Source: Diphasiastrum complanatum
Taxonomy: Eukaryota; Streptophyta; Lycopodiopsida; Lycopodiales; Lycopodiaceae
DNA length: 64,000 bases
Assembly (NCBI GenBank): GCA_029204225.1
Contig: CM055101.1
Span: 6,387,118-6,451,117, forward strand
Direction of reading: 5' to 3'
Shown: piece by piece, positions 38,168-51,323 of the stretch
Layout: each line of letters starts with the position of its first letter
How positions within the stretch are numbered: the first letter of the stretch is position 1
The notes under the pieces: model-generated
What the model saw: the letters and a program-made list of their open reading frames with translations, nothing else
Databases searched by the model: none
Told to the model about the DNA's origin: nothing
Translations under genes and position numbers: made by a program

Positions 38168-39430
38168 CAAAACTGCACTTAGTTCCTCTTGACAATGCAA
38201 GACTGAAATCTTTTCAAGCCTTTATTCATAATCCAACAAGGTAAAATATAGCTAAAAAGTAAAATATAGTACTGTAAAGCACCATAAAGCATAACCACTT
38301 TCAAGATGTCCATCCCACAAAACAAAACCGCTCAAGTGAGTTTAATGAGGAAGACATGTGTCATGACTAAACGTCAGTTGTTATTCATGTCCAAAAGAAG
38401 TTATACTTACTTGACAACTTTAATTAGCAAATTATATCATAGTCCAGTCTTCCCAAACAAGCAAAATTTTAGTGATAGGCCACGCCGTTTATTACCGTAT
38501 CAGGGCGAGTGCCATGCTGATCAGTTTACGGGCTGTTGGTCCATATCAGTTCTTTTTAATCATAGAAGAGTATGAAAAGTTTTAACCGTTAATGTTTTTC
38601 TTAGCCAAAAGACCTGGTGTGGACACGTGTGCTGGTGTCAGAGCAAATCCATGCTGGAAGCATTATAGGTGCATTACCACTTTTTTCACACAAAATTTGT
38701 TTGCAAGGATGTGGAGGAGGTGAAGGCTAACGTAACAATGTCTAATCTATCTTTTTTTTAAAGTAGTGAGCAATCTATCATGTAGAAGTGTCTCTTGAGT
38801 TTATATGCAGGAGGAAAACAATATTTGAGAAGCACATGCACGTGGTAGAGAAAATTGTGAAGTTTCAAGTGTCCACTTTATGGATGTGAATCTAACGGGT
38901 GGAGGAAAAGGACAAAAATGGCAACGGTAAATGGAGGGAAGGCAAGGATGGCATCTACAACTCTCTTTAAAAGTGGAAGGATAAAAAAAGTTATGTTGAG
39001 ATAGGAAGAAACACTAGATTTGACATTCAAAGGGAAAAATAGAGATGGATCATATTCATCAAGTAGGTAGATGTCCATGTCTCACATTTTAATAGGAGAG
39101 AGATGAAACCAAAAAATGAATTTTTTTCTAGTTTGGAACTTGGCACATAAATGTTTATTATAGTTATTTTAAAGCCCATATGTGAGTGAAAAATTTTAGT
39201 CACTAGAAATGAATGTGATGACAACTCCTATAATTCCTTTAGTAGTTGAGGCAATAGATTGAATTGTAGGTGTATGTTATCTAAAAAGAGAGTTTTAAAA
39301 ACCTTTGGTCTTAGTTTATTGCATATAGATGATAGAGATCTTCCTAGGTAAAGTATAAAGAGCACTAGAAAATCTACTTATGTAGATTTCTTCTCAAAAA
39401 CTTGAGTTTGATAATAGATTTACAAAAGCC
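38166..39430. other. No recognisable gene
   Basis: No motif recognised. The minus frames at 38878-39224 look fortuitous. Confidence 0.35.
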
Positions 39431-39439
39431 AAAGTCAAT

Positions 39440-40325
39440 AAACCTTCTACATCTAAGACCGGTTATGACATAATTGAAGATCTTGGCAAATCGGAACCAA
39501 CTATAACCTTTAAGCAATTGCTAGAAGATAATTTTTTTTTTATAAATACCAATTGAAGATCTATCTTTACAAAGGAAAAAGAAAAAAACCTAGATTTGTA
39601 GTGATTAATATCAATAAAATCGAATTGGAAGATAAAAGAGCTAGAAATTGAAGTAAAAATCAAAGGCTGTATACCTTCTAATGTTCTAGTAGATTCAAAA
39701 AACATAAGTTGGACAAAGAATAAATATTTAAGAGAAGGATCCAAGCTATACACCAGATTATGTATTCTCTTTGTCAATTGATAATTCAACAAGTGAAGAA
39801 TCAAATTTCATTGATGTACATCATTTAGAATGTTAGAAGATGAGGAACCTAAAAATGTCATGGGTGATATAGATTAAATCAATAAGATTTCTATCGGAAA
39901 TGATCAATTTGTTCCCATATATGAACACTTTTCTAAAGTAGAGGTTCAAACTTATAAAAACCTTCTTCAAGAGTATGAGGATGTTTTGTTTGGAGCATGA
40001 GAGATTTAAAAAATATAGTCGAGAAATTGGAGAGCATTGAATTGATCTCAAAGAAGTTGTACCTATTCGATAGAGATAAAATCGACTCAATCCCCAATAT
40101 TTGTTAATGGTTAAAGCAGAGTTGAAAAAAAAATACAAAAAGCAGTTATTATATACCTAGTTCTCAGTAGTGAATGAATATCACCTATCATAATAGTTCC
40201 AAAAAAGAAAATAGGCAAGATCAAAGTGTGCCAAGACCTTAGAAATCTCAATGCAACTACAAAGAAATATTATCATCCTTTACCTTTCACAGATTCTATT
40301 TTGGATGGAGTTGCTAAGCATGTAG
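39440..40325 (+). pseudogene. Ty3/gypsy reverse transcriptase start, heavily mutated
   Basis: Pieced from plus frames: KTGYDIIEDLGKSEPTITFK (linker before RT), then after many stops ISPIIIVPKKKIGKIKVCQD, LRNLNATTKKYYHPLPFTD and SILDGVAKH, the finger/palm start of gypsy RT (normally WISPIVIVPKKNGKIRVCxD). It ends just before the catalytic YxDD region. The minus-strand open frames here are shadows. Confidence 0.8.
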
Positions 40326-41189
40326 ATCACACTAGCAATCACCATAGCTCAAGCATCCATAGCTCTCAAAGTGACATAGCAAAAGTTATTGAATAGCAAG
40401 GAAACAATATACATATAGTAAAATGAACCCAGGGCATTGAACCCATGGCATGCCCACGAGCATAGCAAAAGTCGTCGAAAACTAATGCACAGGCTAATTT
40501 TCCTATCAATGTGGTTGCCCGGCTAGTCCAAGCAGCTAGTTACAAGATGAGTGTAACATATATATCAAGTGCAGGTAAAGTCCCGATTACTATATAATAA
40601 ACTAGATAAACTGTAAATCTAATTTTACTATACAATATTGCATTTTAAGCCTACATAAAAACATGAGATTGAATCATGTTTTGTTCTTAACACGCTCCTC
40701 TCACCTTAAGTTATAGAGTTAGAGTCCCTCCAATTGTATTTGGACATCAAAAGTATAGATGAATAATGTGGGGTTTTGTGCTCAAAATCACTAAGGCTTT
40801 GTGCGCATACCTAGAGGCCTCATGCTAGTTGTTGATTCACCACTCTATAAAAGTTTTAGGAAGAAGAAATGAAATGATGTGCACTAGACTCCTTTGGTGG
40901 TGTGAAGTGTTGGGGTTTGGGCTTGCTCATTCCTGCCCTTGCATAGCTCTACATGGATATTTAGGATTACCTTCAACAAGGCCATAGCATTCGTATATGC
41001 CAAATAAAAAATTGTAAGGACAATAAAATAAAAATTGGCACTCGTGTATTTATTTTAGAAAATATCTAAAAAAATTATTTTTTTCATAGTAGCTGGCTCT
41101 GCGCATTATTGTACCTACCATATTATAATTTATTTTTCTGAATTTCTAAGAAAGAAACGCGAACATTTTCTGGTGCACGAAAACTAAGA
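40326..41189. other. No recognisable gene; possible SINE-like patch
   Basis: Near 40440 the minus strand reads GGGTTCAATGCCC, B-box-like, but no flanking duplication was found. Otherwise nothing. Confidence 0.25.
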
Positions 41190-41194
41190 GAAAA

Positions 41195-41254
41195 GACACG
41201 TGGCAGAACGAGCTGGAAACAAGTGCGTAGCGCTTGCAGGCACTGGCACGTGGA
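41195..41254. promoter_or_regulatory. Pair of G-box/ABRE-like elements
   Basis: GACACGTGGC (41195-41204) and GGCACGTGGA (41245-41254) lie 41 bp apart in a short stretch of higher G+C. ACGTGGC is the core of plant ABA-response and light-response elements. A 74-codon frame starts at 41383, but I cannot show that it is a gene, so promoter function is only suggested. Confidence 0.3.
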
Positions 41255-44200
41255 ATTCGATTACGCCTCCAAGCCGACATCCCCCAGCTTTCGATATTTT
41301 CACTACAAACGCTACAACTACAATGCGCAGAATTTCTGAGCTTCCACGTCCTTAAACTTTAAGGGCCGGCCCAGTTTTTTGAATGCCTTTTGTTTTCCTT
41401 TGCTCAAAACTCTCAACCTTGTCATATATTCAGCTTTTAAGTGAATTCTGCTCTTTTATGCTTTGTTTGAAGGATAAAGTGGCCATATTACGTTCCCACA
41501 ATGTTCAAGTTCCTAGCCCAAGGGCTTTCCAAGATTTGAAAACCAGGTGCAAGGGTTGTACACAAAGGTTTCAATGTCTTAAATCTCGGAAATTCCACTT
41601 ACCATAGCCTTTTTTACCCAAAAAACGATTTTTATGTCTATGAATCATAATTTAAATTCTACCTACCTATTTACTCATAGGTGTTACTTCATGTGAAAAT
41701 AAAGCCCCGGTCCTATTAACAACAATATTTTGTTTTATAATGTTCTAGCAGCACCACAAACCAAACTTATGACAAGCATCAAACTATATTTGGAATCGAG
41801 CTTAGATTTTATGAAGGACAAGCATCATTCTTACCCAATCAAGTCACAAATTGATGGCCCTAGATTGAAAGGACATGCAACATGCGTTATCTCATCAACT
41901 CAACCTAGATATATAATTATGGCAACTCTTGAAGCTTAGATATATCTTTCCACTTCAATAGTGACATGTATATTAAGCTTTGCAAGCTTCTCATGGCCAA
42001 ACTAAGCTAAGGGCTCATCAATTCCAATATTGCACATGCTTCTCTTGACTAGATGCAAGCATTTTAAGGATTTGGTATGGTTTGAAAAATTTATAGCAAA
42101 ACAGATGTCAAATTCCCAAAGAGAGAGGGTGAAAAGGTTCAAGTCTCAATAGATTTTGTACGTTTGAAAATCATAACACACTCTCAACTTTCAAGTATCA
42201 TAGAATTCTATTTGCTTCTTCACAAATGTTTGTTCAACAATCAAGCATCCAATGATGTAAGTGTTAATGGATTCAATAATTAGTTCTTATGTTGAGATTA
42301 GAACAATGCATTTCTTTGCATATTTAAAATAAAAACTAAGTTGCTTCTTAGATTATTGCTTTAGAAGGTAGGATGCCTTACATTTTGTGTTCTACCTATC
42401 AAAACTATGTTCTCAACATTAAGTCTAAAACAACAAATAAGTTTGAATCTTATTTTCTTCTAAGTCCACTGTCTTATTTCAGATAGATATAATCTCTTTA
42501 ATAGTTTAGGAATCCTATGCATATAGAATTTGGGTTTTACTTTGCACAATTTAGTGATGACCTCCGTGATTTCCAATTTTGAAAAATCTCCACCATTAAG
42601 TAACTTGCTATCGTGGTTCACTAAATCTAGAACGTAGAGTTTTAAATGTAATATGTGAGACATCGAAACCCAAAATGAATAAGCAATAATAACATAGTAT
42701 TAAGTACAATAGTGCAGCAAAAAGGATAAGAGACTAGTTATCAATAGATGTTCTAAGAAGGCATCCAATAACACCTTAAGCAATAAGTAATGAATTAGTT
42801 TAAAAAGCAACTAACTGGTAATTCTAATGCATCGACTTTTCATATGTAATTGTAATTGACACTAGCTCGAATTGACTGATATCAATCATACAATTGCAAT
42901 TCAGTACTACAATTTTCCATCATATACTTCATTGTTCCTACAAGTATAGTCAAATTACTTCAGGTAAATAGTTTCAAAATCTCAACATTCCAGTTCCATT
43001 CTATAATTGTAAATATGGTCTTGTTGGTCCTTGCACCCAATTATAATGTATTAAACCTTTCTTGTCAAGTGCATTGAATACTTGAGGCATTAACACCCCA
43101 AATAAAATTTCAAGATTCCCTATACTACTAATGATCCCCTTGACTAATAGACATCTAATGTGATAGAAAATTGCTCTTGGATCACCTCATACTAGAGTCA
43201 ACAATGGTAGTTCTAGGATTTTTAATTCTCTTGAGAGAAGTTTGAGGTGCAATGACATAGAACAGACTTGGAAAGATAGGTTCAAAGATGTCCACAAACC
43301 ATCATATAATAAATTTCACTACCTAGCCTATAGGCTTTTGACATGCTAATTATTTCTATTATATTATTGGCATATTTATTAATGAGGACAAGATTGTCAA
43401 ATACTTCTATTTCTTGTTGTAGAAGTAGTGCTCAGTTCTCTCTTACAAATATAGTAAGTGTTGTCTCTATGAGTTGGCATTTTGTTGCTATATGATGTGG
43501 GCACTGATTTAGCTGACAACACTCTTATATGGCATGTATGCAAGTTAGCTACTCTTTGGCTTCAATCGATGGACAAGAATCATCAATGTATTTGTGAAAG
43601 ATTATATATTACGATGAGCGTTGGTGGTCATCCTTCCGTATGGATAACAAAGGTTAGTTTGTGTATTTTGTGAATTCATGATGTGTCTCCCTGACTGGTG
43701 GGCACGTGTGACATGTGTTATCTTGATGTGTGGTCAAACAGACACATCTCTAGTTTTCGTAGAGCCTTGCCTTGAGTTCTTCTGTTGCATTGGTACTTAG
43801 CAGATACTCTACACTAGCATCATTTCATGCACAATATCTACATCATGACAAGCCAAGTTTGGTATTCCGCAATAGCCGAGATTTGAGCTTGTAAAAAACA
43901 AGATGCAATAGGGCACAATAGCAACTCTTATTCAACTCAACTACTGCAAGGTATATAGAATCTGTAGTTGGTACTTATGGTTTATAATCAGAGCTCAAGA
44001 AGTAGTGTATACTTAGTTCCCCCTTTGATGGTTGATTCCTCACATGCTATGTGACATTTGTGAATACCAAAATAGTATTGCTATTTTGTCTCTAGTGGCT
44101 TGAAGGACCAATCACTATATATAAAGACAAATCTCTAGTTTTTTCTTGTAATGCTTCATTCGAGACTAATGATACTAGCATTGATTACACATTCCACATC

Positions 44201-45474
44201 AAGTAATAGGCCAAGCCGAAACATGGAGCACAAGGCTCCAAGATGTGAATGACACATTCGTTGGGTTAGAGCCTACATGAATGTGGAATAAATTTCCCTT
44301 TTAGCCAACTCGACATCCGGTTGGCCTTGACCAAGCTTTGCAAAGCCTACAACTATACGAATCAATGGGTCGATTTAACCCTTGTCTTATAACAAACCAA
44401 AAATAATGAGATTACCACAGTAAGAGAGGGCTTTTGCACACTTTTATGTTGAGAAAAACTTCAGTGGAGGTTTTTCACTGTACATGATTCACAAAATGCC
44501 CTATGCCCAGGTCTAAATTCTCATATCGCGACAAGCCCTTGAGCAGGTCTTTCCACTCTACTTAGGGTGGTTTTAGAGCTTCACGAGTCTCTCATTGAGA
44601 ATGGAGGCCTTCTCTTGATCGAAAAGGAAATTCCCCCCCTTTTGAATCTTGCTTGGGTTGCTCTCATGTGCACATGAGGTCTCAAGGGCCCTTGCCACAT
44701 GGGGGCACTTAAGCTTGTTATTTTTAGTCGGCCTCATTGCTCAACAAGTAGAGTTGCCAGTGACAATTCAACTCCAATACGTCAATCAAAAGAGACATGT
44801 TTGAATTCAACAAATGAATTCAAAAAGAGAATATGGGTAGAGAATCTCACACGGACACAAGAGAGGAACACGAGACTTGATCTTAAAGGGGCACGCGTTA
44901 GTATCATTCGTTTTATTTCAAGTTGAAATTGTGGGTGCAAAATTGCCCAGCTCTCCAAGCCTGAAACCCCCCCCAAGTTTCTGATGACACCCTCCCTAAG
45001 TTTTTGATGTAGACCTAAATCTTAGGGGTGAACCTAATTTTTAGGGGCCGGGAATAAAGCCAATGAAAGCTTGGAAGTCGCCCTAAGTTTTAGGTGATCT
45101 GGAATGTGAGAATTTCGAAGGAAGCATGCCATGATTTGGCACTCTCATGACGTCGATCACGATTACGCTATTAAACGTACCAAACCGAACGATCCAGTTT
45201 CCTCGATCGTCATCGTGCAACTATTGATCGATCCAGCAAGGCGCTCGCACACATTATTACTAGTATTATAATCGTCTTCCTGTTAAATTTGATATGAAAA
45301 TTGAGTTGGCAGGATTTGAGGAGCCTAAGACGTTTTTTTTTCTCATTATAATCGTAGGAATTTCTGAAGGATTTCCGGATCTAGGACGTTGACTATCTAG
45401 AGAGCTTTTTCATACGCGTGGCAGCTATGGACTGCTGAAAGAAAAAGACGAGTCAAAGTCTGAAATAGATTGCT
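41255..45474. other. Mostly non-coding; two weak coding-like patches
   Basis: The plus frame 41383-41607 (containing CKGCTQRFQCLKSRKFHLP) and the plus frame 43482-43670 (WHVCKLATLWLQSMDKNHQC, before a GTTAGT donor-like site) could be gene fragments, but match nothing I know. The remainder is A+T-rich. From about 45100 the G+C rises towards the membrane-protein gene, with a CATGACGTCGATCACG patch near 45147. Confidence 0.3.
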
Positions 45475-45800
45475 ATTATTGGAGTTTTATTTATGTCTTT
45501 GCATTGATGCGATATGGTTTCAGTCTTAATGTGTGGTTGATTTGCTGATTCTGGAACATCTGTTCCGGTTTACTGAGCTTTTGGTCCTTTTGGATTTGGT
45601 TCTATTGTCGTGTAAGGCGGGGCGGAGTTTGAAGAAGATATTTATTGGAGTTCCTTTAGTCCTTGAATGCTTCTGAGTCGGGTATTTTTAATCTGTAGCT
45701 GATTTGCTGATGCTGGAACAACAGTTCTGGCTCATTGAGCTCTTGGATTTGGTTATGTTTTCGTGAAATATATTGCGGAGCTTGGGCGTGTGTTTTGATT
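45475..45800 (+). repeat. Imperfect tandem duplication upstream of the membrane-protein gene
   Basis: TATTGGAGTT...GATTTGCTGATTCTGGAACA...GAGCTTTTGG...GGATTTGGTT is repeated about 160 bp later with substitutions. A third partial copy (CTGCTGCTGGCACGCCGATT) follows. It lies in the presumed promoter or 5' UTR. Confidence 0.65.
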
Positions 45801-45896
45801 TTCTGCTGCTGGCACGCCGATTCTGGTTATTGAGAGCTCTTCCAGTCCAGTAGTTTGTGGATTGGACGATCATTGGCAAACGAGTTGAGTTCAGGG

Positions 45897-48800
45897 ATGA
45901 GGGGTGGTCTGTTCGCCAGAATGGATGTTCGTGGTGGAAAGTTGCGTGCCGTAAGAAATGCTTCGATATTGTTGATGTTTCTGTCTGTTGCGGTATCAGT
46001 TGCTGCTACTTCGGAACAAGGAGGCCTTTTTGAACGCCATAAATTTTCATCCTTAACTCCTAAGGATCACGGTATGTATGGTATTGTGCTTATTCGTGAC
46101 CAAGCACATTGAATTTTCCAGCCGATGCGTTTTATAGAAGGACGATTCAGGGGTGATGATCTGGATATGTATTCTTGCTGTACTGTGAAGGGTAGATTCC
46201 AGTGTTTCTAAAGCTTCAAGTCATGAGCAGTTCATTTCTGAATAATTGTAGAATAATTTGCTGGTAAGCTCTTTATGAAGTTGCGAAACATTTGCGTTCA
46301 CGTGAGAATAGAAATGTTCATTTTTCTTTCCGACATAATTTTTGTCATGTGGTCACGAGCGATCTTTACTGCAGAATGTGGATCAGTAAAGGAAGATATC
46401 TTTGGCCTTTTGTTTTTGTGGGAATTTGAAATAAAATATGCGCCATGTCTCATTCCTACAGGCATAGGTTGCGAGAAATGTTGAACGCACCTAATCGTCT
46501 TGGCACGCTTCCTGTTCTAGCCTACCGCTCTATTTTGCAACACCCTTTTGGCTCTGAGAACTCAAATATTAGAATAAAAACATGAAAAAATGTCTCTCAA
46601 GGCGTTTTTGTTGATATTACCATGCAAAGTAACTTGTCAAACTCAAGCAAATTTTTTGTTTCCCCTTGTTGTTTGTATTTTCCCTCATGTAGCTTGATCG
46701 TCTGTATCTGCTGAATCTACAGAAAGCAAAGGTTGGACTTATTATTGATCTTGGATGTAGTTACTACAGGGGAAGTTTTTTCGAGTACAGCACATTTGGG
46801 TAGAACACTCAAACAGGCCGCTCACTCACCATCTACTACCAACAACGGGTCGCTAGTACTTGCAGCTTCGCGTACAAGAAGGCCTGATCCGCTGGACAAT
46901 TTTCACAAGTACCGCAATGGCTGGGACATTCGGAACAAACATTATTGGGCGGTAAGAACATACAGCGGCTGTTTACTGTACTGCTTACTGGCGTTTTTCA
47001 TCCTCAGGCACTGTTCATATCATACTTTTGTGCATGATTTAACTCTTGAAATGACTTAATTTTTTTTCCTGTTTGTTCAGTCAGTTGGATTTACAGGCCT
47101 TCCAGGTTTCGCATTAGCAGCGTTGTGGCTAGCTTTTGGCCTTCTATTCCTCTTGTCTTTATGCTGCTGGACCTGCTGCTGCAGGAGGGAGGGGAGAGAC
47201 CACCACAACCAGGGTCGCCTAGCCTTTTTGATTCCCCTTCTATTTCTGTTTTTGCTTACCTGTGCTGCTATGTAAGTTCCTCATTCTGGTAGCCAGGAAG
47301 TATATGATATTTTTTATACGCCTTTGATACAAGTTGAGCAAGTTCTCATTTCTACTTATATTTGCTAGTTTTATTACCCAAACAAGTTTTCCTGGTTATT
47401 TGTTGAGTGTGCTTATCTTATCTAAATCGTAATTTCTGGTTTGTTTGTAGATTCGGCTGCGCTCTTGTCTACGCTGGTCAAGGAAAATTTCACAGCACCT
47501 TATCCAACACATTGGAATATGTGGTCAACCAGTCCCGATATACTGTGGAGAATTTGCATAATGTTTCTGCAGTTCTGACGGAAGCTGCATCCGTAAATGT
47601 GGGCAATGTTGGTGTTCCCGCTAATCAGAAGCAAACGATACAGCAACAGAGTACGCAATTAAATTCTTCGGCTGATCAGTTGGAATCTAAAACGGAGGAC
47701 AATGCACATAGAATTCGAAGAGCCATAAACCTGGTGTAAGTAAAATTTAAATCGAGAGCAGGAATTGTATTTATTATTTTCAAGCTCATCTTAAGACTTA
47801 GTTGAAAGTTCCAGAAAGTTAGTGAATTGACCTTAGTCTTTGCTATGTCAGGCGGTTAGTAATGATTATTGTGGCAGGAGTCATGCTACTACTTGTGCTC
47901 CTGGGACTTTGTAAGCTCCTGTTTTCTCTGTTAACTCATTACAGTCCTTTGGGATGATGCCTAGTATCTTCAGAAAATTATCCACAAAACAGTGTAACCC
48001 TCATACGGAGCTCTTTTTGAACATGTTGAGTTGAAAATTTACGATTGCTGTGGAATGACATAGTACTTGCTGTGCTTTCTATTGCAGCGCTCGTTTCCTG
48101 TGGTTTCCGTCCTCTCATTTATATGTAAGGAAGCCATAACTTTCGGGTTACTTATAACTGCTTTGACCTCATGACATGCCAAGTCTAGCAGAGTCACAAG
48201 CTGATTTCAATCTGACTCTTGTTTCTATGAATGGATTGGCATCATCAGATTAGTTTTCATTGGATGGTTTCTTGTGGCTGCAACATGGATATTGTGTGGT
48301 GTCTTCATTCTGCTTAACAAGTAAGCTTTTTATGCTCATGGCTTACCATGCTTGCTAAGAGTATCTGGGTTATGAACAAGTGATCAACCTACCTCACTCA
48401 ATATCTTATTAAAGCCTAGATATAGATTTGGCAAGGTAGAGATTGTAGGAAAAAAAGAGATGGATGAGGTTAATAGTAACTGAAGATTATGAAAGAAAAG
48501 TACGATTCCGATATTTCTTACGGAGCCCATTAATAATAATAGAAACACCTATGATTTGGAGTCATGGAAAAATTTACCCAAGAGTTGTGAAGTAAAAAAA
48601 TTCCAATTATGACATTCTCCCTACCATATGCAGTGGTCGGCAGCTGACATATTGAGTGTTTTATGCAGTACTATGGGAGATACTTGTGTGGCAATGCAAG
48701 AGTGGGTCGCGAACCCTGACGCTCAGACAAATTTGGACGAAATTCTTCCTTGTGTAGACAAGCAAACTGCAAACCAAACATTGTATCAAAGCAAAGATTT

Positions 48801-49543
48801 GACAAATTCAGTGGTGAATGTCGTTGATCAAGCAATCACTCTGGCTTTTAACAACAATTTGCCACCTGGCTCTCCCCTGTCCTTCAATCAGTCAGGGCCT
48901 GCAATGCCTGATCTATGCAGTCCATATGGTCCAGCGCCAGATTATGCAGACCAACGTTGTCCAGCTGACAATGTTGACCTTAGTAATGCGCTTGGAGTAA
49001 GATAATACACCTGAAAAAATGTCCATTCGTGAAGTAGACCCAGACCTACCGTTTGTTATTGTGTCTATAACTAATTCACGATTTGGTTGATATTTTTTCT
49101 TCCTTGTATGTCGTGTACTAATCTGAAAATTCTGAATGCAGAACTGGTCTCACTATATTTGCACTTCTTCAAATGGTAATTGCACATCAACCGGCAGAAT
49201 AACCCAGGACATCTATAAAGAGCTTGTCAGAGCAGTTACGATAGCCAATGGTCTATATGTGAATGTTCCTTTCTTGGTCAGTGTAGAAAACTGCGTCTTT
49301 GTTCGTACCACTTTTCAGACGGTAATAACAAAAGATTGTCCGGACTTTCGGAAATACACAAAATGGGTGTGGATTGGTCTGGTTCTGATTTCAGGAGGTT
49401 CAATGTTTTCCATCCTCCTCTGGATTATCTGCAGTAGAAAACATCCTCGACACGTACAGCAGGATCCAAAATACGCTCAGCCTATATATCGAGGAGCATC
49501 ACAAGGACCTGCAAATGGCCATCCGCAACCTGTCCAAGCATAA
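45897..49543 (+). CDS. Tweety-like / 'plasma membrane fusion protein' family membrane protein, nine exons
   Basis: Exons 45897-46071, 46770-46951, 47081-47271, 47451-47735, 47852-47910, 48088-48124, 48249-48320, 48669-48996 and 49142-49543 join in phase to 576 codons plus stop. All introns are GT..AG; a second acceptor at 46761 would add three residues. The protein has an N-terminal hydrophobic signal (about 17-33), the family signature RRPDPLDNFHKYRNGW...NKHYWASVGFTG, membrane spans near 128-150, 165-191, 279-300, 308-332 and 519-540, and a Cys-rich CCWTCCCRR after the first span. A Gln-rich coiled stretch lies at about 195-275. A Cys-containing lumenal or extracellular region starts GDTCVAMQEW, as in plant homologues such as Arabidopsis At2g12400. 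The biochemical role of this plant family is unsettled. ATG 45921 is an alternative start. All family blocks are present, so the gene looks functional. Confidence 0.88.
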
Positions 49544-50889
49544 CTGTCAAGTAATGGTTAGATTTTAGCGTTGTGTGATTCCGTCTTAGTTATTTTTAAA
49601 TGAAGGCTACCCAGTCAGTGGGCGGGCTATAGAGGAGAACAATTATATTTTTAGTGAGTTTCTGGTTAATCTGTTCCGTACAATTGTAGCCCCAAATTAG
49701 CAGTATTGCACTTTGACATGTACAGCGCAAGAATATATCCAGGCGACCGAAAGATAGTGTGTGCAGCTGTGTGCTCTTCTTCTCGAGTCAGGCTTAAGTA
49801 TCTGATTAAGCCTTTTCCTGGGAACCTTGTAACATGATTATCCTGCATAGAATTCTAAAAAAAATACGGCCAGACTATCTCTTTGTTATAAGTCCCGGGA
49901 GTTTGAGTAAAGAGGTGATTGTGCTTCTGATTAAAGATTTAGGACTCTTTTTCGTAACACTCAGAATCAAATGGCAAGAGGGATTTCACAGCTATGTGTA
50001 AAACCTGCAATTTTTAGCGTCCTAGTTTCTGTGCATGATAGGAGATTTCGGTGGTTGTATTTTCTGTTGCTATTCTTAAATGGGACGCAATCATTTAGCT
50101 GTTAATGTGGGACATCATTTTTGTCAAAAGCATTGTCACCACAATCCTCAGCAAACACATACCATACATGGAGGTAACACATATTTCCGGATTAGAAGAT
50201 TAGCAGATGCTGGAAATTTTACAGAATCCCTGAGGTGTATACCATTTAAAAATTGTCGATGACACCGGTGACAATTCAGAGAAAATATCTCCTTTGCTGG
50301 AAACAGTGAACAAACTTGTTAGTGCCCTAATGTTGCTACAAGCAACACGCTCTTGTTGCCATAAGAAGAGAGCATATTCAGCAACGTGTAGATTGATTAT
50401 AAGCTTCAATGCATTGATATAAGATTCAGTGAAAGTTAAAAATCTTCTTGAATCTTCTTGATTGATAGCGAAGTATTGAACTTGCTTACCACCACCAATT
50501 TCTATTTATCAAGTACAAATTGATGGGATAACAACGTTCACACCAGCAAAATCCCTTTCGCCCTGGATGAGGCAGGCCTCTAGTTTGTCTCATTGGATCA
50601 TCTCATCTCAAAATTTAATTGAACTTGGAGTAAACACTCCCAATGGGCCTTGCCTAGTTGGCATGCTCAACTTTTGTCATGTGCTAGCATAGGTAGCTCA
50701 TGAACTTGGGAATTCCAAATTCCACTCAAGTATGAGAGGGTGATCTTGGATTTAAAATTGTGTGTGTACAACTATTGAAAGAAAAAAATTGGAGTCTCTT
50801 TTGAGCTTTCCTTCAACCTCAACGTTGTGAAAGTGCAATGCAAAGTGAACTGAAGTATGAAGTTAGATGCCACTTTGAGTTTGATAGTC
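49544..50889 (+). other. 3' flank of the membrane-protein gene; no other gene
   Basis: Probable 3' UTR for the first few hundred bases, then ordinary A+T-rich sequence without recognised motifs. Confidence 0.4.
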
Positions 50890-50899
50890 ATAGGACCAT

Positions 50900-51310
50900 T
50901 GTTATGTCCATGTCTTGTATAAGGGAATCGGAATAATTCCTGACGTGGATAGCCGATCACTCCAGGTGTGTATGGTTATTAGTTATGCCTCGTCATTCCG
51001 GGCTTGGCCTATAAAGTAATTAATAATCATATGAGGGCCCAGACCTATAATTGGACATAGGAGCACATGCATAGTGAATGACTGCTTTAATGCAAGGATA
51101 GGAGGTCAATAGCTCAATATAGGTTGCATGGCAGTTTCTTGAGCCAGTTTCTTCTCCTCTCTCTTAGGTTCTTCACTATGGCTTGGGGGCTAGGTCCAGG
51201 AGGAAACTCCAGAAGGGATCTAGGTTTGGATGGGTGGTTTTGCTCCACAGGTGTCCTTTTGGTTCTCTTGCAACAGGATCTAGTCAGATCTTCATTTGGT
51301 GATCCTTACT
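50900..51310 (+). repeat. 5' LTR, 411 bp
   Basis: It matches the 3' LTR with scattered substitutions but lacks about 80 bp. After TTGCATGG it jumps to CAGTTTCTTGAGCC, whereas the 3' copy has an extra GAATTCTAGGGGGGATA... block. Confidence 0.9.
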
Positions 51311-51311
51311 G

Positions 51312-51323
51312 TGGTATCAGAGC
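51312..51323 (+). other. Primer-binding site (initiator Met-tRNA)
   Basis: TGGTATCAGAGC lies one base after the 5' LTR end, an exact match to the standard plant LTR-element primer site. Confidence 0.95.

Noticed and set aside
39463-40138. Minus-strand open frames of 101-113 codons
   Set aside because: They are shadows of the plus-strand gypsy reverse transcriptase remnant, which has recognisable motifs.
40430-40460. Second SINE from a B-box-like GGGTTCAATGCCC
   Set aside because: No A box at the right distance and no target-site duplication.
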